From Dysgonamonadaceae bacterium (GTDB lineage: Bacteria > Bacteroidota > Bacteroidia > Bacteroidales > Azobacteroidaceae): a DNA stretch of 9,441 nucleotides. The DNA lies in the NCBI GenBank assembly GCA_031287395.1, contig JAITTA010000132.1, positions 1-9,441 of the forward strand, in the 5' to 3' direction. The stretch's first letter is position 1, and the number at the start of each line of letters is the position of its first letter. The notes under the pieces are model-generated. The model did no database searches. It saw only the letters and a program-made list of their open reading frames with translations, and was not told the origin of the DNA. The position numbers and the translations under genes were made by a program. Positions 5,795-9,441 of this stretch are shown here, piece by piece.

Positions 5795-6412
5795 TTAATT
5801 AAATGTAACCGTTATTTTATTGTAGTCAAATGTAAATCCGCGTACTTCGTAATCATTGGTATGATTATTCACAGTTGTGGATATGTCGCTTGCGTTAGGC
5901 GTTCCTTTGGAAGGATCCAGGACATTTATTTTTAATGAGCCCTTAGCAGAAGACAAACGTTTGATTTTAATATTCCGGATCTCTTTTTTGGCCTGAGGCC
6001 ATATAATTGAATACCTCCCTTGTGCATCAGGAGCAATTACATCACCGCTTTCATTCACAACACTATAATCCGTACCTGCCGTCAAAGCCGGTGTACTGTT
6101 ATTTGTTACCCAGAAATAATTAACTGCATCATAAGAACGTACCCGCTCGCTATGAAATTGGAATGGGATGGGACTGGTTACATTCACTTCGCCCGTGTTC
6201 ATCCAGGTTCCAGTATTGATCCTCCATCGGGCTGAACCGTCGGCGGCAATTTCATAATTGAGCGCATCCGTATTGACATTGGTTTTGTAGAAACCTATAT
6301 AATAAACATGTTCCATTTCAGGAAGCCCGTCGCCCCAAATATTATCTTTTTCGCAACTTGCCATACAAAACAAAACCGCTATTATTGTCCATATATATAA
6401 TATCTTTCTCAT
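5795..6412 (-). CDS. Small surface lipoprotein in the SusE position
   Basis: This 205-residue protein has a lipoprotein signal peptide: a short basic start, a hydrophobic stretch (residues 5-17), and a lipobox ending MASC with Cys20. The residues after the cysteine (EKDN) are acidic, as in surface-exported Bacteroidota lipoproteins. The mature part is predicted to be beta-rich, with the notable stretches MEHVYYIGFYK (33-43), PFQFHSERVRSYD (82-94) and GTDYSVVNESGD (113-124). It ends in alternating strands. I recall similar MEHVYY / FHSERVRSYD lipoproteins placed after SusD genes, perhaps related to DUF1735-like beta-sandwich modules, but I cannot name the family with certainty. Its position as third gene after susC and susD, 29 bp behind susD, suggests an accessory glycan- or peptide-binding protein. 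It is much shorter than typical SusE or SusF. The ligand is unknown. Confidence 0.8.
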   Translation of the reverse strand: MRKILYIWTIIAVLFCMASCEKDNIWGDGLPEMEHVYYIGFYKTNVNTDALNYEIAADGSARWRINTGTWMNTGEVNVTSPIPFQFHSERVRSYDAVNYFWVTNNSTPALTAGTDYSVVNESGDVIAPDAQGRYSIIWPQAKKEIRNIKIKRLSSAKGSLKINVLDPSKGTPNASDISTTVNNHTNDYEVRGFTFDYNKITVTFN

Positions 6413-6441
6413 ATTTTTATTTTTATTTAATTTTTAATTAA

Positions 6442-8229
6442 TTACCAATTCGGATTTTGCTTGATATTTCCACCGGATTGCGCAATCTCGAAAGTAGGAA
6501 TCGGATAATAATAATCTTTAGCAACATTGAAACGACGCGTATCTGCTCTCTCTATCAAACGGACATCAGGCTCACTATATACAAAGGAACCGAAAACTTG
6601 TCCGGAACTGTTGGTCAACCATTCCGTAAATTTGGAATCTCCTGCCTGAGAAGTGCCGTTATAGGCTTCATCTGCAGTAAATTTAGCGCCGATGATAGCT
6701 TTTGGGAGTACCGTTTCGGCAATTTTCCAACGAATGATATCAGGATAACGACGGTTTTCCGACATTAATTCTACAGTTCGTTCCCGCCGGATTTCTTCCT
6801 TCATATCCAAACTATTCGACGTAACAAAAGCATTGGTCAATTTCACGTTGAATCCCACGCGCGCTCTCAAAGCATTGACCGTTTCATCCAACTGAATGTC
6901 TGATATAGAACCATTTAACTCGTAAAGCGCTTCGGCATAAGAAATCAACATCTCTCCCCAACGAATAATAATCCGGTCGGTATAATCCTTTGATGCGCCC
7001 CAACGGTCTCCGGCAAAGGCTTTTTTCTGCTGATAACCCAACGGACGTTGCGGATCAAAAGGTTTGTAAACGCCTTTACCGCTATTGATCCATCCTATTT
7101 TCGCATCGACCACCGTAGTTGTTGCATTATCCTGCGGGTCGTTGATGCGCCATATACTCAAAGCTAACCGTGGATCACGCGCTCCTTTACCGCCTGCAAC
7201 CGGAGTGATTCCATCGGCTTCGTAACCGAACACATTGTTGAATGACGTTTCTGGAGAAACCACCAAAGGCGATTTTTCACGAGGTAAACCATCGGCATAT
7301 AAATACATGTCTATCATGGGGCGGGTAATAGCATAACTACCTTCGCTATCTCCCGAATAATTATGATTGGTATAACCGGAACCACTACCACCATTAGGAC
7401 CATAAGCTTTCGCAAAAAGCGTTTCTTTGTTGGTACTGTTGCTTTCATCGAAGAATAAAGCCTGATAATTGGAATACAAAGCGTGTCCTTCTGCCTTAAG
7501 CAAGTTATAGGCATCAATACTTTTCTGTAAGTGCGCTTTCCATTGGGCTTCATTCCCCAGGTTATGGTATTTCTGCATGGTCCCTTCATGCAATCCGATA
7601 CGGACAATCAATCCCAAGGCGGCCGAACGGGTCACCCTGCGACGGGCAAACTCATCGGTAATACTTTGCAAATCCGCACGAGTAGGCAAGTAGGTTGCAG
7701 CAAATTCAAGATCTTTATAGCATTGCTGTATCACTTCTTCCCGGGGTGTACGTCCCATCCTCAAATCAGGGTCGCCGGTACTGATAAAAGTCTTCAATAT
7801 TAAAGGCACATCTCCGTATTTACATACCAATTCAAAATAATGATAAGCACGGAAGAAATAAGCCTCTCCTAAATATTTATTGCGTATTTTTTCATCAATA
7901 GGCGTATTCGCGCCTTTTTCAATGATATTGTTAGCGGTAAAGATCCGTCTGTAAGGATTCCTCCAGTCATCGTCACTTTCTGCCGGGACAGTCCAGCTTC
8001 CGGCGCTGGTACCGTTGGCGCTTTTACCGAACTGATCATCTCCACGGGTATCGTGCCCGCCGAAGGACAATTGTTCGTACAACCTGTTGCAAGCACCCTT
8101 CAAATCGGCTTCGGATCTCCAGAAGTTATCATCCGTTAAATCGGTTTGCGGCTTAACATCCAGCAAGTCGTCGCAACCGGTTAAAACAGTTGCAGTCAAT
8201 ACAATACTCAAAAATAATATCTTTTTCAT
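6442..8229 (-). CDS. SusD/RagB-family nutrient-binding outer-membrane lipoprotein
   Basis: SusD-like proteins sit as a lid on the SusC transporter at the cell surface and capture oligosaccharides, glycans or peptides. This one has 595 residues, a normal length. The signal peptide ends in the lipobox LTGC with lipidated Cys19, followed by acidic DDLLD, consistent with surface export. The N-terminal SusD region includes DVKPQTDLTDDNFW (24-37), and the helical TPR core includes GEAYFFRAYHYFELVCKYGD (121-140) and TRSAALGLIVRIGLHEG (200-216). The C-terminal family part shows RWGEMLISYAEALYELNG (423-440), IRRERTVELMSENRRYPDIIRW (480-501; key residues RRERxxEL and RxxDIIRW) and the end motif YYYPIP...NIKQNPNW. 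It starts 12 bp after susC and is followed 29 bp later by the small lipoprotein, so the three form one operon. The substrate cannot be read from the sequence. Confidence 0.96.
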   Translation of the reverse strand: MKKILFLSIVLTATVLTGCDDLLDVKPQTDLTDDNFWRSEADLKGACNRLYEQLSFGGHDTRGDDQFGKSANGTSAGSWTVPAESDDDWRNPYRRIFTANNIIEKGANTPIDEKIRNKYLGEAYFFRAYHYFELVCKYGDVPLILKTFISTGDPDLRMGRTPREEVIQQCYKDLEFAATYLPTRADLQSITDEFARRRVTRSAALGLIVRIGLHEGTMQKYHNLGNEAQWKAHLQKSIDAYNLLKAEGHALYSNYQALFFDESNSTNKETLFAKAYGPNGGSGSGYTNHNYSGDSEGSYAITRPMIDMYLYADGLPREKSPLVVSPETSFNNVFGYEADGITPVAGGKGARDPRLALSIWRINDPQDNATTTVVDAKIGWINSGKGVYKPFDPQRPLGYQQKKAFAGDRWGASKDYTDRIIIRWGEMLISYAEALYELNGSISDIQLDETVNALRARVGFNVKLTNAFVTSNSLDMKEEIRRERTVELMSENRRYPDIIRWKIAETVLPKAIIGAKFTADEAYNGTSQAGDSKFTEWLTNSSGQVFGSFVYSEPDVRLIERADTRRFNVAKDYYYPIPTFEIAQSGGNIKQNPNW

Positions 8230-8241
8230 ACTTCGTTCTTT

Positions 8242-9441
8242 TTAGAATGTTAAGTTAACTCCCATTGTCCATGTACGGAAAAATGGATAATATTCTGTAT
8301 TTTTTTCATCGTCGACTTCAGGATCAAATACTTTCAACACGTTGGAATGTTCCCAGACATCCGTTCCGTTCACAAACAAACGCAGTTGTTGAATAATTTT
8401 TTTCGAAATCGGAATGGTGTATCCTAATTGTATGTCTTTAAGCCGGACATAGGCCCCGTTCTGTACCCATCGGTCTGCCGGATTATAATTGAAGGTCTGC
8501 CCTTCGTATGGTCTTGCAAAGAAAGCATCCTTATTATCTTCCGTCCAATAATCGCTATTAACCGTCCATGGCATTTGATACGAGTTACCCAAAGGAGCAA
8601 GTGTGGCAGTATCAATAAGGTAATTGCGTTTACCGACCCCCTGGAAAAAGCAGGAAAAGTCAAATCCTTTCCATTCCAATCCAAGATTGATACCATACAG
8701 ATAACGTCCATTTGAGGTTCCCAGATACACAAGATCTCCCGGATCGTCCGGTGTCCCACCGCCAATACCAATTGTATGGTCGGCCTTACCTTGCGCTACA
8801 TAACGAATATCTCCTCCGCTCACTTTAGCATCATTGAAAGACTGGTATCCCGGATTGGCGGCTTTATACTCAAGATATTCTTCACGACTATTCCAGAAAC
8901 CATCTGTTTTGTATCCCCAGATAGTATTGAGAGCATAACCCTCCAACAACTTCGTACGACCGGCTTTTATAACATTATTTCCGTCGTAACTGACCAGCTT
9001 ATTCTGGCTATCATCGACATTAAAGTTTATATGGTAAAAAACATTCCCTATTTTATCACGCCATTCCACAGAAACTTCCCATCCCCATGTTTTCAGTTTA
9101 CCTGCATTTTGATACGGCAGTTGCACCACTCCGGCAATGTTACCGACACGAAGTTGAGCTAACATATCATTATTGGATTTCCAATAATAATCGGCTGAAA
9201 CATTCAGTTTGTTGCCGAAAAAGCTCAAATCCATGCCGATATCGGTAGAAGTCAATGTTTCCCAGGTAACATCTTCGGACACCATTGCTTTTTGATAGTA
9301 AACAGGATTTCCCATTACACTCAGGATATTTGTATCGCTATCTTCCGTTTTATTGGAAATCAATCCAAAATAGGGATAATACATACTGTTAAGTACCGTA
9401 CTATTACCGAGTTGTCCCCAGGAGAAACGTATTTTAAAATT
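8242..9441 (-). CDS. SusC/RagA-family TonB-dependent outer-membrane transporter, C-terminal part
   Basis: The frame is open from the right window edge to the stop at 8242, giving 399 residues of the C-terminal barrel; the signal peptide, carboxypeptidase-like domain, TonB box and plug lie outside. Translation from the edge begins NFKIRFSWGQLGNSTVLN, the familiar SusC stretch, so the Met encoded at 9384-9382 is internal and not the start. Other family marks are NGAYVRLKDIQLGYTIP, the GINLGLEWKGFDFSCFFQG strand pair, and the end TMGVNLTF with a C-terminal phenylalanine used for outer-membrane assembly. A glycine-rich segment, HTIGIGGGTPDDPGD, probably forms an extracellular loop. The protein should import large nutrients bound by the adjacent SusD, powered by TonB-ExbBD. 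Its promoter and any regulator lie beyond the window. Confidence 0.96.
   Translation of the reverse strand, partial: NFKIRFSWGQLGNSTVLNSMYYPYFGLISNKTEDSDTNILSVMGNPVYYQKAMVSEDVTWETLTSTDIGMDLSFFGNKLNVSADYYWKSNNDMLAQLRVGNIAGVVQLPYQNAGKLKTWGWEVSVEWRDKIGNVFYHINFNVDDSQNKLVSYDGNNVIKAGRTKLLEGYALNTIWGYKTDGFWNSREEYLEYKAANPGYQSFNDAKVSGGDIRYVAQGKADHTIGIGGGTPDDPGDLVYLGTSNGRYLYGINLGLEWKGFDFSCFFQGVGKRNYLIDTATLAPLGNSYQMPWTVNSDYWTEDNKDAFFARPYEGQTFNYNPADRWVQNGAYVRLKDIQLGYTIPISKKIIQQLRLFVNGTDVWEHSNVLKVFDPEVDDEKNTEYYPFFRTWTMGVNLTF

Noticed and set aside
7314..7607. 97-codon open frame on the minus strand within susD
   Set aside because: It is in another frame of the same strand as susD; the susD frame is intact with all family motifs and no frameshift is indicated.
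8424..8771. 115-codon open frame overlapping the SusC-like gene
   Set aside because: It is a shadow frame on the same strand as a well-supported barrel sequence, with no recognisable product.
9382..9384. ATG as the start of the SusC-like gene
   Set aside because: The frame stays open to the window edge and encodes the conserved SusC stretch IRFSWGQLGN before this Met, so it is internal.

Overview
The window looks like chromosomal DNA of a member of the Bacteroidota, most likely the order Bacteroidales. The evidence is a SusC/SusD outer-membrane uptake pair with a trailing lipoprotein, a DUF3575-type barrel protein, promoter-like TAnnTTTG (-7) elements in place of clear E. coli boxes, starts without Shine-Dalgarno sequences, and very AT-rich spacers between genes of moderate GC. 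The genus cannot be told from the sequence.

Layout from left to right. (1) 1-287, minus: N-terminal part of a DUF3575 outer-membrane protein, running off the left edge. (2) 288-551: AT-rich divergent spacer with two -7 elements and a 14-bp palindrome. (3) 552-1526, plus: D-2-hydroxyacid (glycerate/hydroxypyruvate-type) dehydrogenase. (4) 1534-2709, minus: queC then queF, the synthase and reductase that make preQ0 and preQ1 for queuosine in tRNA. An 8-bp tandem repeat array fills the gap between them. (5) 2710-3149: 440-bp divergent spacer with a strong queC promoter (TACCTTTG), a GACCGGTTTT direct repeat, and nested AT-rich inverted repeats. (6) 3150-5687, plus: a complete class II (adenosylcobalamin-dependent) ribonucleotide reductase with a GTG start. 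(7) 5730-5768: a 13-bp hairpin serving as a convergent terminator. (8) 5795-9441, minus: a susC (partial) - susD - small lipoprotein operon, transcribed leftward and ending at that terminator.

The genes form independent units. queC and queF act in consecutive steps: QueC converts carboxydeazaguanine to preQ0, and QueF reduces preQ0 to preQ1. The SusC barrel and its SusD lid would import an unidentified oligomeric nutrient across the outer membrane in a TonB-dependent way. The small lipoprotein is probably an accessory surface binder. No degradative enzyme lies downstream in the window.

I see no clearly new biological system. The points most worth a second look are the octamer array in the queC-queF gap, the regulatory-looking sequences upstream of queC, and the short SusE-position lipoprotein.
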